Origin: Rhodobacter viridis
GTDB taxonomy: Bacteria > Pseudomonadota > Alphaproteobacteria > Rhodobacterales > Rhodobacteraceae
DNA length: 64,000 bases
Direction of reading: 5' to 3'
NCBI RefSeq assembly: GCF_003217355.1
Contig: NZ_QJTK01000014.1
Coordinates: 1 to 64,000 of the forward strand
A program made the translations under genes and the position numbers. Shown piece by piece: positions 16,072 to 27,672 of the stretch (positions are counted from its first letter, which is position 1; the number at the start of each line of letters is the position of its first letter). Below the pieces are notes generated by a model. That model saw nothing but the letters and a program-made list of their open reading frames with translations. It did no database searches and was not told the DNA's origin.

Positions 16072-17279
16072 TCGACCCGCAGCTGCGCTTCGTCTGTTTG
16101 GAAGAGCGGCGAGGCAAGCGCGCGGAGTTGAAATCGGTTTTTTCGGCTCTTGGCGACACGCTCTGGCTGATTGCTCCACCGCTGAGCAAGACGGACTACC
16201 CCGAATCCGAAGCGCGGGCGCAAGAGGCTTACGATCGTCGCAAGGATCCCGCCGCCAGTGGCTTCATGCGCATGTTGAAGCTCAGTCTGCTGAAATGGCA
16301 GTACAATGGCGCAAGGAGTTTGTTCGAACGGCGTCAGGATGGCATTGCCGTGGCCTGGAATGCGCAAGCCGGTCACCGCTACGCCTTCATGCAGGGCGCG
16401 CATGATGCCGGAGCGCAGTGTTTGTTCCTTGAACTTGGGCCGTTTCCGGGCACCATTACCGCCGATCCCTGCGGTGTGAATTTCGTCAATGGCCTCCCCC
16501 GAGAGATCGCCCCCTATCTGGTCTGGCGCGCACAAACGCCGCGCACGGGTCCGGGCTGGCGCAGTCTCGCCGATACGATCCGCCAGCGCGCCGCCTCGGG
16601 CGAAGCCAAGCCGAATGCTGCGGCCCTGCCACCGCTTGACGCCCCCTTCGTCTTTGCCCCGCTGCAAACCCCCGGCGACAGCCAGTTGCGTCTTTTCGGC
16701 GGGCGGCATCGTACTGTCGAGGATTTCGTGACCTCGCTCGTGCGGACCAGTGCGGCCTTGCCGGAGGGCTGGCACATGCGGATCAAGGAGCACCCGACCG
16801 CCGAGGTCTCGCTGGCCGAGTTCATCACCCGTGAGGCGCAGGGCAGCCGCGTCTTTCTGGACAATGAGACCGACACCTTTGCGCAGGTGCGCGCCGCGCG
16901 GGCGGTGGTAACAGTGAATTCCTCTGTCGGGCTGGAGGCGATGTGCTTTGACAAGCCCGTGATCGCCACGGGTCAGTGTTTCTGGGCGATCGCGGGCGTT
17001 GCCGATCACGCGATGGACGACGAGACGCTGTCCCGGCTGCTGGCTGATTGCGACGCGCTGACTTTCGATCCGGTCGCCCGCGATGCCTTCCTTGGCTTCC
17101 TGTTCGACGAATATTACCCGCGCCTGCGCGCGCCGCAGCCCCCCGGGATCGATCTGTCTGCCGAACTGGAAAAACTCAGGCTCAGACTGCGACCGCCGAC
17201 CGGGCACCCGATCTGGAGCTGGCGCCGCCCCGAAGCGCCCGGCCCCGAAACGCAACGCGACGGACACGGAGTGCGCTGA
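16068..17279 (+). CDS. Capsule polysaccharide synthesis-like protein (possible glycosyltransferase)
   Basis: A 403-residue cytosolic protein. The C-terminal half resembles the Capsule_synth (KpsC/KpsS-type) fold: IKEHPTAEVSLAEF, then a conserved VTVNSSVGLEAMCFDKPVIA loop (about residues 283-302) and the trailing FW motif. In capsule systems such proteins add Kdo linkers to the lipid anchor (GT99/GT107 families). The GTG start at 16068 overlaps the neuB stop, and the next gene starts one base after its end. Its place between neuB and neuC suggests it transfers or handles the nonulosonic acid, which is chemically a Kdo relative; this is inference. Confidence 0.8.
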   Translation: MIDPQLRFVCLEERRGKRAELKSVFSALGDTLWLIAPPLSKTDYPESEARAQEAYDRRKDPAASGFMRMLKLSLLKWQYNGARSLFERRQDGIAVAWNAQAGHRYAFMQGAHDAGAQCLFLELGPFPGTITADPCGVNFVNGLPREIAPYLVWRAQTPRTGPGWRSLADTIRQRAASGEAKPNAAALPPLDAPFVFAPLQTPGDSQLRLFGGRHRTVEDFVTSLVRTSAALPEGWHMRIKEHPTAEVSLAEFITREAQGSRVFLDNETDTFAQVRAARAVVTVNSSVGLEAMCFDKPVIATGQCFWAIAGVADHAMDDETLSRLLADCDALTFDPVARDAFLGFLFDEYYPRLRAPQPPGIDLSAELEKLRLRLRPPTGHPIWSWRRPEAPGPETQRDGHGVR

Positions 17280-17280
17280 T

Positions 17281-18414
17281 ATGGTCCCTGGTTGGAAGGT
17301 CAAGCGCGAGCTGTTGCGCCTGGGGGCGCAGATATCGGGCCTGCCGCGCCGGTTCATGGAAAAGTTCGCCCGCGTGCATTACGAGCGGACACGCTGGGAC
17401 AAGATCACGGTGACCGAAGGGCCTGCGCTGCCCGGCGAGAAATACGCGATATTCCTGATCTACCAGCCGGGCCCGCTGCCGGGATCGATCCTGGAAACCT
17501 GCCGCTATCTCGTTGCGAACGGCTATCAGACCGTGCTGGTCTCGAATGGCACTCTGCGGGAGGAGGCGCGCTCTGAGTTGGGCGCGCTTTGTCGCTACGT
17601 TCTGGAACGGCCGAATTTCGGCTACGACTTCGGCGGCTATCGCGATGGCGTGCACTTCCTGCAGCAACAAGGGCTGTCGCCCGCTCATCTGGTCTTGCTC
17701 AATGACAGCATCTGGTTTCCGATGCAGGCGACATCCGACGTGCTGGCGCGAATTGAAGCCCTGCCGGCCGATATTACCGGATTGCTGCTGAACCTGCGAC
17801 GCAATGGCAAGATGCGCAAGCTCCACGCCATGTTCCGCGCCGACAAGCGACCGTTCGAGTTTCTTGAATCCTATCTCATCCACCTGCGCCGCTCGACCTG
17901 GGAAAGCGCGCCGTTCCGGGATTACTGGGACACTTACAAGCAAAGCAGTTCCAAGGCCTTCACCGTCAAGCGCGGCGAACTGGGGTTTTCCAAGGCGATG
18001 CGGCGTGCGGGCTTTTCCTTCGGCGCCGTGTTGCGCCGGGACGATTTCATCGCCGCGATCCGGGAAAAGGGCGAACCCTTTCTCGACAAGACCCTGCGCT
18101 ACGCCGCCTATTCGGACGAAGCCTTCCTCAAGGGCGCCATGGATCTGGCCAAGTCGCACGGCGATGAGACGCTTTGCGAACGCAAACGCGCGCATGTGAT
18201 CAAAGTCGCCTTGCGGCGGCGCGTGAATGCGTCCTTCTGCTGGGCGACCGAAGAAATTTTTGGGACGCATTTCATCAAGAAGCACAATGGCGTCCTGTTT
18301 CAGAGATCCCGCGAAAAATACCTCGAAGCGGTGGATGCGGGCGATCTGCAGGTCGACGCCCCGGCGGCGCTGGACGAAATCCGTCAACGGGTACGGCGCG
18401 ACCGCGGGCGTTAA
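17281..18414 (+). CDS. RgpF-like rhamnan synthesis F family protein
   Basis: A 377-residue protein resembling the rhamnan synthesis F (RgpF) family, glycosyltransferases or partners in cell-wall polysaccharide assembly. Recognisable blocks are YAIFLIYQPGPLPGSILE (about residues 55-72), FGYDFGGYRDGVHFLQQQG (about 114-132) and LVLLNDSIWFP (about 140-150). There is no membrane segment. It starts one base after the upstream capsule-like gene, so the two are cotranscribed with neuB. A role in building the glycan that receives the nonulosonate is likely from context. The sugar it handles is unknown. Confidence 0.8.
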   Translation: MVPGWKVKRELLRLGAQISGLPRRFMEKFARVHYERTRWDKITVTEGPALPGEKYAIFLIYQPGPLPGSILETCRYLVANGYQTVLVSNGTLREEARSELGALCRYVLERPNFGYDFGGYRDGVHFLQQQGLSPAHLVLLNDSIWFPMQATSDVLARIEALPADITGLLLNLRRNGKMRKLHAMFRADKRPFEFLESYLIHLRRSTWESAPFRDYWDTYKQSSSKAFTVKRGELGFSKAMRRAGFSFGAVLRRDDFIAAIREKGEPFLDKTLRYAAYSDEAFLKGAMDLAKSHGDETLCERKRAHVIKVALRRRVNASFCWATEEIFGTHFIKKHNGVLFQRSREKYLEAVDAGDLQVDAPAALDEIRQRVRRDRGR

Positions 18415-18548
18415 GCAGGCGGATCGGCGCCCCATCCCCCGGGACGGGAGATGATCGCGCTGTTTGCACTGGCGCCGCAAACTCCGTAAGAACCTTGGAC
18501 GACAGACATCGCCCAGTCCGGCTGGCCCGAAGCGCATCCCGAATCCCA

Positions 18549-19670
18549 ATGACCCGTCATATCCTCTTCGTCACCGGCACCCGTGCCGATTTCGGCAAGA
18601 TCGAGCCGCTCGCCATCGCCGCCCGCGATGGGGGGTTCAAGGTCTCGTTCCTTGTCACCGGCATGCACATGCTGGAACGCTATGGGCTGACCAAGATCGA
18701 GGTGCATCGGGTGGCGGGCGCCACCGTGCATGAATTCCTCAACCAGCGCGAGGGCGACCCGCAGGATCTGATCCTCGCGAAGTCGATCACCGGCTTTTCC
18801 GACATCTTCGCCGAGTTGCGCCCCGATCTGGTGGTCTTCCACGGCGATCGGATCGAGGCTCTGGCCTGCGCGCTCGTCTGTGCGACGAATTACATCCGCT
18901 CGGCCCATATCGAGGGCGGCGAGGTCTCGGGCACGATCGACGAGGTGTTCCGGCATTGCAACACCAAGCTGGCCGCCTGCCATTTCGTGTCTTCGGAAGC
19001 GGCGGCGAAGCGGGTGATGACCTTGGGCGAACCGGCTGACAAGATCCATGTGATCGGCTCGCCCGAGCTTGATTTTCACGCCCGGCCGTCGGGCGTCACC
19101 CTGACCGACGTGCTGCGCCGCTATGACATCCCGTTCGACGATTACGGCGTGACGACCTTTCACCCGGTCACCTCGGAAGCGGCGACGATGGGGCGGCAAG
19201 CGGCGGATCTGTTCGGGACACTCGACGCCTCGGGACGGAATTTCGTCGTCATCGCACCGAACAACGATCCGGGATCGCGCGATATCTTTGCGGTGCTGGA
19301 AAAGCTGCCGCGGGAGCGGTTCCGGCTGATCCCCTCGATGCGGTTTGCGCATTTTTCCGAGCTGATGAAGAACGCCGCCTGTCTGGTGGGCAATTCGAGC
19401 GCGGGGGTGCGCGAGGCGCCGTTTCTGGGCATCCCCTCGCTCGATATCGGGACGCGGCAGACAAACCGGGCCGAGGCGCCGTCGCTGTTTTCCGCCCATG
19501 CGGCGGAGCGGGGGAAGATCGACACTTTCCTGAGCCGCGAATGGGGCAAGCGCTACCCGCCCCATACCGCCTTTGGCGAGGGCCGCGCTGCCGAGCGCTT
19601 CATCGAGGTGCTGGCCGACGAAGGCTTCTGGCAGGGCGGGTTGCAGAAGACCTTCGCCGATCACGGCTGA
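18549..19670 (+). CDS. neuC: UDP-N-acetylglucosamine 2-epimerase (hydrolysing)
   Basis: Converts a UDP-linked N-acetylated hexosamine to its free 2-epimer (for example ManNAc) and UDP, supplying the neuB substrate. The 373-residue NeuC/LegG-type protein carries GTRADFGKIEPLAIAA at the N-terminus, HIEGGEVSGTIDEVFRH (about 120-136), FHPVTSEAATM, and the UDP-binding VGNSSAGVREAPFLGIPS (about 283-300). ATG 18549 is the family start. A gap of 134 bases follows the RgpF-like gene, so it may have its own promoter. It runs tail to tail into the oxidoreductase with only two bases between stops. Confidence 0.92.
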   Translation: MTRHILFVTGTRADFGKIEPLAIAARDGGFKVSFLVTGMHMLERYGLTKIEVHRVAGATVHEFLNQREGDPQDLILAKSITGFSDIFAELRPDLVVFHGDRIEALACALVCATNYIRSAHIEGGEVSGTIDEVFRHCNTKLAACHFVSSEAAAKRVMTLGEPADKIHVIGSPELDFHARPSGVTLTDVLRRYDIPFDDYGVTTFHPVTSEAATMGRQAADLFGTLDASGRNFVVIAPNNDPGSRDIFAVLEKLPRERFRLIPSMRFAHFSELMKNAACLVGNSSAGVREAPFLGIPSLDIGTRQTNRAEAPSLFSAHAAERGKIDTFLSREWGKRYPPHTAFGEGRAAERFIEVLADEGFWQGGLQKTFADHG

Positions 19671-19672
19671 GC

Positions 19673-20620
19673 TCAGCCCATCTCCATCTCGACCTGCCCG
19701 GTGAAGCGGCGAGCCGACCAGGCTGTGGCGACCATCTCGTTCACCGGCCGCATCGTGGTGAAACGCGGCGCGCGCGGAGAGAGATCCGCCCCCGGCCCTT
19801 CGGCGATGAGCCGCAGGAAGTCGCGCATGGCGCCGAGGAACATGTCGTTGCGCTCGAAGACGTAGGATTGGCTGGTGCGCCGTCCGGGCGTCAGGAACGT
19901 GATCTCGGGCGTCAGGAAATCGACCTCGATCAGGCGCTTCAGCCCCACCAGACGGGCGCGGCGGATGAAGACCGGCGAGAGGTAATCCATCGAGACGGTG
20001 CCGACCGGCCCGCCCTCAGCCGCAAGCATCAAGGTCGTGGCGAAATCGACGCCGGGGAACGACGGATGGCCCAGGCTTTCCGCGCCGCAGAGCGCAAGGT
20101 CGGGGAAGAGCGTCATCGCCAGATCGACCTCGTGCGAGAGGTCAAGGAGCACCCCGCCCCCCTCGGGCCGCGCGGCGTAGCTGTCGCCAAAGCGCCAGTT
20201 CGCCCGCCATTGCCGCACGTCATGGCCGATCTCGAAGGAGAAGCGGTAGATGTCGGAGAGATCTTCCGCCGCCAGCGCCTGCAGCGCCGGATTGTAGCGC
20301 ATCATGAAGCCAATGAGGCTGCGATCGGCGACCGGAGCCGCGGCGGCATAGATCGCCGCCACCTGTTCGGGCGTGTAGGCGAGCGGCTTTTCGACGTAGA
20401 AAGGCAGGCCCATCCGCGCGCAAGTCTCGATCAACTCCAGCCGGATCTGCGTTTCGGTGGCGATCACCACCCCGTCCAGATCTGTCCGCGCCGCGAAAGC
20501 CGCCGCATCGAAGCTGCGCCAAGGCAGATGCGAGACGGTGCAGCCCAGTGTCGTCAGGTTGGCCGCATGCCGACGCCCGATCGAGCCTGCGCCGATGACG
20601 GCGATCCGGGCGCTTACCAC
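19673..20620 (-). CDS. Gfo/Idh/MocA-family oxidoreductase
   Basis: An NAD(P)-dependent sugar oxidoreductase (315 residues). It has the N-terminal Rossmann motif RIAVIGAGSIGRRHA and the family EKPLA lysine motif (about residue 95), followed by the beta-sheet C-terminal domain. Start GTG 20620 lies inside the end of the upstream dehydrogenase gene and is preferred to the in-frame start at 20683. Together with the dehydrogenase and neuA it resembles the PtmF/PtmA/PtmB group of legionaminic-acid loci in Campylobacter, where similar oxidoreductases help make or modify the amino-sugar precursor. The substrate is not identifiable from sequence. Confidence 0.85.
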   Translation of the reverse strand: MVSARIAVIGAGSIGRRHAANLTTLGCTVSHLPWRSFDAAAFAARTDLDGVVIATETQIRLELIETCARMGLPFYVEKPLAYTPEQVAAIYAAAAPVADRSLIGFMMRYNPALQALAAEDLSDIYRFSFEIGHDVRQWRANWRFGDSYAARPEGGGVLLDLSHEVDLAMTLFPDLALCGAESLGHPSFPGVDFATTLMLAAEGGPVGTVSMDYLSPVFIRRARLVGLKRLIEVDFLTPEITFLTPGRRTSQSYVFERNDMFLGAMRDFLRLIAEGPGADLSPRAPRFTTMRPVNEMVATAWSARRFTGQVEMEMG

Positions 20621-21405
20621 GCCGAGAACCCGCCATCGACATTGACCAGCTGCCCGGTCATGTAACCCGCGCCTGCCGAGCACAGGAACAGCATCGCATC
20701 GGCGATCTCATCCGGTTTCGCCATGCGGTTGAGCATGATCAACTCGCCCACGCGGCGCTGGAATTCCTCGGAATGGTTGTTGAAGACCGCGCCGGGGGCG
20801 ATGGTGTTGACGGTGGCGCCGCGCGGTGCCCAGTAGCCCGCGAGCCAGACGGTCAGGCCGTGGATGCCCGCCTTGGTCACGCCGTAAGCCGAGAAATTCT
20901 TGAACGGCATGCCGTCATAGATCGGGTGATGCGCGCCGTTCAGCGCATACATCGAGGCGACGTTGATCAGCGTCGCGGGCCAGCGGCCGACGATGTCGCG
21001 GTCCATCTGCCGGGCCACCATGAAGGCGCCGGTGAGGTTGGTGCGCAGGGTGCGCTCGAAATCGGCGACCGAGGTATCGGCGAAATCCGGGAAGGGCTTG
21101 CCCGCGCCCATCAGCATCTCGCCGGTGATCGCGGCATTGTTCAGAACCACATTGGGCTCCCAGCCATCGGCCAGAACGCGCTGGAAGATCTCGGTCACCT
21201 GCGCTTCATCACCCACGTCCAGATCGTAGAAGCGAAAGGCCTCGTTGCCCGCATGCGCCGCTTGCAGCGCCTCGGCCCGATGGCCGGGCAGATCGGTCGC
21301 CACGACGCGGGCGCCCTGATCGAGCATCCGGCGCACATAGGTCGAGCCCAGCACACCGCCCGAGCCGGTGATGAAAATGGTGCGGCCCGAAAGTTGGTTC
21401 GTCAT
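20614..21405 (-). CDS. Short-chain dehydrogenase/reductase (PtmA-like)
   Basis: A 263-residue classical SDR with the cofactor motif ITGSGGVLGSTYVRRM (about 12-27), the NNAA structural motif, and the catalytic Ser and YxxxK (SAYGVTKAG, about residue 172). It probably oxidises or reduces a sugar hydroxyl in the nonulosonate pathway. The motif NAAITGEML and a long active-site loop (YALNGAHHPIYDGMPFKN) set it apart from fatty-acid reductases. It starts one base after the neuA stop and overlaps the next oxidoreductase gene, so the three form a tight operon. Substrate is unknown. Confidence 0.85.
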   Translation of the reverse strand: MTNQLSGRTIFITGSGGVLGSTYVRRMLDQGARVVATDLPGHRAEALQAAHAGNEAFRFYDLDVGDEAQVTEIFQRVLADGWEPNVVLNNAAITGEMLMGAGKPFPDFADTSVADFERTLRTNLTGAFMVARQMDRDIVGRWPATLINVASMYALNGAHHPIYDGMPFKNFSAYGVTKAGIHGLTVWLAGYWAPRGATVNTIAPGAVFNNHSEEFQRRVGELIMLNRMAKPDEIADAMLFLCSAGAGYMTGQLVNVDGGFSAW

Positions 21406-21406
21406 C

Positions 21407-22111
21407 TCAGTTTCCTTCCGCGATGCGGTCGTTCATCAGCATTTCGACCAGCCGGAAATCAAACGGCGTGTCGATGTCAAGGCAGCGCTCGGGCGGCATC
21501 TCGAAGGGGATCACCCGGCCTTCGTAGATCGTCTTCGCCCGGCGCAGATAGTCCGAGGACAGCACATAGGTCGAGGCCGCATGTTCCCAGACCTTGGGCG
21601 CGGATTGCCGCGACCAGACCCCGCCCGGCAGCGGCTTCGAGACATGCAGCGCCCCGGTTTCATCCGCCTCGACGAGGTTGAAATAGGGGTTCTTGCGCGC
21701 CTCGCAGACGCTCATCACCATGTCGGGCTTTTCGCGGGCGAAAAGATCGAGCGCGCCGTCAAGGTCTTCGGGCAGGCGCAGCGGCGAGGTGCAATCGAGA
21801 TCGACGAAGGTGGTCACGGGCTTGCCCAAAGCCGCCTGCCCGGCCTCGAGCGCATGTTGCCAGACGCCCCATTTCGGCGCCGCGTCAGTCGCCAGATGTT
21901 CAGGCCGCAGCCCGATCGGCAGCGCGCCTTTCGCCACCGCATGCTCGTAAATGCGTTCGTCATCGGTCGAGACGACAACGGCATCGATGCGCGGATTGGC
22001 GAAGAGTTGATCGAGCGACCAGTCGATCAGCGGCTTGCCCGCGATCAGCCGGAAGTCCTTGCCGGGCACGCCTTTCGAGCCCTTGCGTGCGCCGATATGG
22101 CCCAGGATCAT
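21407..22111 (-). CDS. neuA: Acylneuraminate cytidylyltransferase
   Basis: Activates a nonulosonic acid with CTP to its CMP-sugar, the donor for glycosyltransferases. The 234-residue protein has the signature ARKGSKGVPGKDFRLIAGKP at residues 8-27, the STDDERI block (about 48-54), DLDCTSPLRLPEDLDGAL (about 103-120), and a C-terminal DIDTPFD metal-site block. The N-terminal GHIGARKGSKG form resembles PtmB/LegF as much as NeuA. First gene of a minus-strand operon with the SDR and the Gfo/Idh protein, convergent with neuB-neuC; with those two enzymes it completes a minimal path to a CMP-nonulosonate. Confidence 0.9.
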   Translation of the reverse strand: MILGHIGARKGSKGVPGKDFRLIAGKPLIDWSLDQLFANPRIDAVVVSTDDERIYEHAVAKGALPIGLRPEHLATDAAPKWGVWQHALEAGQAALGKPVTTFVDLDCTSPLRLPEDLDGALDLFAREKPDMVMSVCEARKNPYFNLVEADETGALHVSKPLPGGVWSRQSAPKVWEHAASTYVLSSDYLRRAKTIYEGRVIPFEMPPERCLDIDTPFDFRLVEMLMNDRIAEGN

Positions 22112-22358
22112 GCGAAGTCCCCTTGCCGGTCACCGGCGATCAGGTTGCTGTGAGGAAGGTCTCGGCCCGGCGCGGCGGCGCTTCGGGCAGGAACGGGCTT
22201 TTCCATGCGCTGCCAGATGTCGGCAAGGTGGTGCACGGGTCAGCCTCGCGGATGGAGAAGGTGGCCGCACCATCGGGGAGAGGGGGGCGAAAGTCAAGCT
22301 GACGCGAGGCGCGACGGCCCCGCCCCCGCATGACGGGACTTTGAAGGGCGTCCCGGGC

Positions 22359-22709
22359 TCAGCCCACGTCCCAATCGTCTTCATGGGCGCAGCCGCCGAT
22401 CGCCAGCCAGTCGGCGCGGACGCGGGCAACGCGGGTGTCGCCCCAGGTGCGGAAGACGATGACGAAACCCTCGGGCGTGATCATGTCCGAGGTGATGTCC
22501 ATGCGCGGATTGTGCTTCTGATCAATGTCCCACATCGACAGCGAGACCTGCACCGCCGGGCTCTCGCGGAAGGGCTCGTCGAAGATGACGGCGCGGCGCA
22601 ATTCGCGCGGGCCCTCGCCCGTCCACATCACGCCACCGTCCTGATAATCCGAAAACAGCACCAGCGAGCCTTGCGCCACGCCGATCCGGGTCGAGGAATA
22701 CTTCTTCAT
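22359..22709 (-). CDS. H-type lectin domain protein
   Basis: A 116-residue protein that is essentially one H-type lectin domain, a small beta-sandwich that binds N-acetylgalactosamine-type sugars in invertebrate agglutinins. The opening GVAQGSLVLFSDYQDGGVMWTG block and the F-x-x-x-PAVQVSLSMWDID block are typical. No signal peptide is visible, so the protein seems cytosolic. It follows the atpC terminator on the same strand; from memory such genes recur behind atpC in Rhodobacteraceae. Its ligand and any link to ATP synthase or to the adjacent surface-sugar genes are unknown. Confidence 0.78.
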   Translation of the reverse strand: MKKYSSTRIGVAQGSLVLFSDYQDGGVMWTGEGPRELRRAVIFDEPFRESPAVQVSLSMWDIDQKHNPRMDITSDMITPEGFVIVFRTWGDTRVARVRADWLAIGGCAHEDDWDVG

Positions 22710-22769
22710 CTGCCTTTACCGTTCACTCCGGTCGTCCACTCAACTTACGCTAATCCGCGGCGCGGAAAG

Positions 22770-22812
22770 AAAAAAGCGAAAAGCAAAGGCCCCGGCGCGA
22801 AGACCGGGGCCC
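22770..22812 (-). terminator. Terminator of the atp operon
   Basis: On the minus strand GGCCCCGG (22804-22811) pairs exactly with CCGGGGCC (22788-22795) around an 8-base loop and is followed by a T-rich run ending in six T. It lies directly after atpC and is the clearest factor-independent terminator in the window. Confidence 0.88.
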
Positions 22813-22835
22813 AAACTCGCCTAAGAGGTGATCCC

Positions 22836-23234
22836 TCAGAGGTTGATGTGCGTGCCAAGCGCTTCCATGTCGGCGAGCATCTTGGCGGCGGCATCGGCCA
22901 CCGTCGGATGCGCCGCATCGGCGACTTTCTTGGCCTCGGCCAGCATCTCGGCATGAACCGCGGCGGTCAGTTCCGCCTTGGTCAGACCGCGCTCGGCCAG
23001 AACGGTCACCTTGTCGCCCGAAACCTCGGCGAAGCCGCCGGTCACGGCGTAGTCGGCCGTGCCTTCGGCGCTGACCACGGTCAGGATGCCCGGCCGCAGC
23101 GAAAGGATGACGGGCGCATGGCCCGGCATCGCCGTCAGGTCGCCTTCCACGCCGGGAAGACGGACCTCGCGGGCCTGAACGGAAGCGAGCTTCCGTTCGG
23201 GCGAGACGAGGTCGAACTGCATCGTATCGGCCAT
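22836..23234 (-). CDS. atpC: ATP synthase F1 epsilon subunit
   Basis: Part of the F1 central stalk; couples rotation to catalysis and can inhibit ATP hydrolysis. The 132-residue protein has the N-terminal beta-barrel (MQFDLVSPERKLASVQAREV, GVEGDLTAMPGHAPVI) and a C-terminal helical hairpin. It is the last gene of the atpHAGDC operon, 9 bases after atpD, and is followed by a strong terminator. Length and motifs are normal for alphaproteobacteria. Confidence 0.95.
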   Translation of the reverse strand: MADTMQFDLVSPERKLASVQAREVRLPGVEGDLTAMPGHAPVILSLRPGILTVVSAEGTADYAVTGGFAEVSGDKVTVLAERGLTKAELTAAVHAEMLAEAKKVADAAHPTVADAAAKMLADMEALGTHINL

Positions 23235-23243
23235 GATGCCCCC

Positions 23244-24668
<1,425 letters not shown>

Positions 24669-24683
24669 CTATCTCCGGTTCCG

Positions 24684-25556
24684 TCAGAGCGCCTCGGCGC
24701 CCGAGATGATTTCGATGAGCTCTTTGGTGATGGCGGCCTGACGCGAACGGTTGAACTCGATGGTCAAACGATCGATCATGTCACCCGCGTTGCGGGTGGC
24801 GTTGTCCATGGCCGACATCTGCGCCCCGTTGAAGGACGCATTGTTTTCCAGCAGCGCGGCGAAGATCGCCGTGGCCACCGCACGCGGCAGAAGCGCGGTC
24901 AGGATTTCCTGATCGCCCGGTTCGTAGTCGTAGACCGCCGAGGCCGAAGCCGCTTCGGTTTCGAACTGCGCCGGGATCACCTGCTTGGCGGTCGGCACCT
25001 GGCTGATCACGCTCTCGAAGGTCGAGAAGAAGATCGTCGCGACATCGTATTCGCCCGCGTCGAAGCGGTCGAGGATGTTCTGGGCAATCTTCTGCGCCAC
25101 CGGGTAGCTCAGCTTCTTCACTTCGCTCAGGTCGATGTGGTCGATGTAGTACTGGCCCAGATCGCGACGCAGGGCGTCGCGACCTTTCTTGCCGACGGTG
25201 AGGATCTTCACCGTCTTGCCGGCCGCCAGCAGTTCATTCGCCTTCGCCTTCGCGAGCTTCGCGATGTTGGCGTTGAAGCCGCCGCAAAGCCCGCGCTCGC
25301 CCGTCATGACGACGAGGAGATGGACCTTGTCGGAGCCCGTGCCAGCCAGCAGGCGGGGAGCGCCTTCGGTCGAGCCCACCGCAGAGGCAAGGCTCGACAT
25401 CACGGCGTTCATCCGCTCGGCATAGGGCCGGGCAGCTTCGGCGCTTTCCTGGGCGCGGCGAAGTTTCGCCGCCGCGACCATCTGCATCGCTTTCGTGATC
25501 TTGCGAGTGTTCTTGACACTCACGATCCGGTTTTTGAGGTCCTTAAGGCTGGGCAT
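24684..25556 (-). CDS. atpG: ATP synthase F1 gamma subunit
   Basis: The rotor shaft of F1, a coiled coil of the N- and C-terminal helices inside the alpha3beta3 ring. The 290-residue protein opens with [20 protein letters not shown] and closes with the [20 protein letters not shown] helix, both highly conserved; the middle holds [13 protein letters not shown]. It lies between atpA (20 bases) and atpD (21 bases). Confidence 0.97.
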   Translation of the reverse strand: MPSLKDLKNRIVSVKNTRKITKAMQMVAAAKLRRAQESAEAARPYAERMNAVMSSLASAVGSTEGAPRLLAGTGSDKVHLLVVMTGERGLCGGFNANIAKLAKAKANELLAAGKTVKILTVGKKGRDALRRDLGQYYIDHIDLSEVKKLSYPVAQKIAQNILDRFDAGEYDVATIFFSTFESVISQVPTAKQVIPAQFETEAASASAVYDYEPGDQEILTALLPRAVATAIFAALLENNASFNGAQMSAMDNATRNAGDMIDRLTIEFNRSRQAAITKELIEIISGAEAL

Positions 25557-25576
25557 CTCCCTGTCCTTTCAGGCCG

Positions 25577-27105
<1,529 letters not shown>

Positions 27106-27106
<1 letters not shown>

Positions 27107-27672
27107 TATCCAACCTCTTTCATGGCGTTCTGGAGGGAAGCGAGTTTGGCTTTGACCGTGGTGTCGATCATGCGCGAACCCAGCTTGACGATCATGCCAC
27201 CGATGAGGCTCTCATCGACGGCGACGTTCAGTTTGACGGTCTTGCCCGTCTGTTTCGCCAGCGTCGCCGCCAGCTTGTCGACCTGCGCCGTGGACAGCGC
27301 GGTAGCCGACGTGACGTCGGCGGTCATCTCGCCCTTGGCTTCGGCGATTGCGGCAGCGAGCCCGGCGAGGAGCTGCGGCAGCGCGAACAGCCGGCGTTTG
27401 CCCGCCATCAGCTTGAGCCCGTTGGCGAGCGGTGCCGACAGGCCCATCTTCGCGGCCACCGCGGCGATCGCGGCGCCTTGTTCGTCGCGGCTGTAGACCG
27501 GCGACGAAATCAGGTCACGCAGGTCCGCCGAAGCGGCCAGAGCCGCCGTCAGCGCATCCACGTCAGCCGAGAGCGCGTCGATGCCCTTGGCTTCCTGCGC
27601 GAGGTCGAAGATGGCCGTGGCATAACGCCCGGCAATGGCTGCGGAAATCGAAGCTGGTTCGGACACGTCCAC
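27106..27672 (-). CDS. atpH: ATP synthase F1 delta subunit
   Basis: The 188-residue peripheral-stalk subunit that joins F1 to the Fo stator. An N-terminal helical domain ([18 protein letters not shown] at residues 10-27) and the C-terminal segment ([20 protein letters not shown]) fit AtpH. It is the first gene of the five-gene F1 operon. The Fo genes (a, c, b, b') are not here, as is normal in purple bacteria where F1 and Fo are separate operons. Confidence 0.95.

Noticed and set aside
22140-22331. Short minus-strand open frame between neuA and the lectin gene
   Set aside because: It has no family-like motif and overlaps two other unsupported frames; treated as intergenic.
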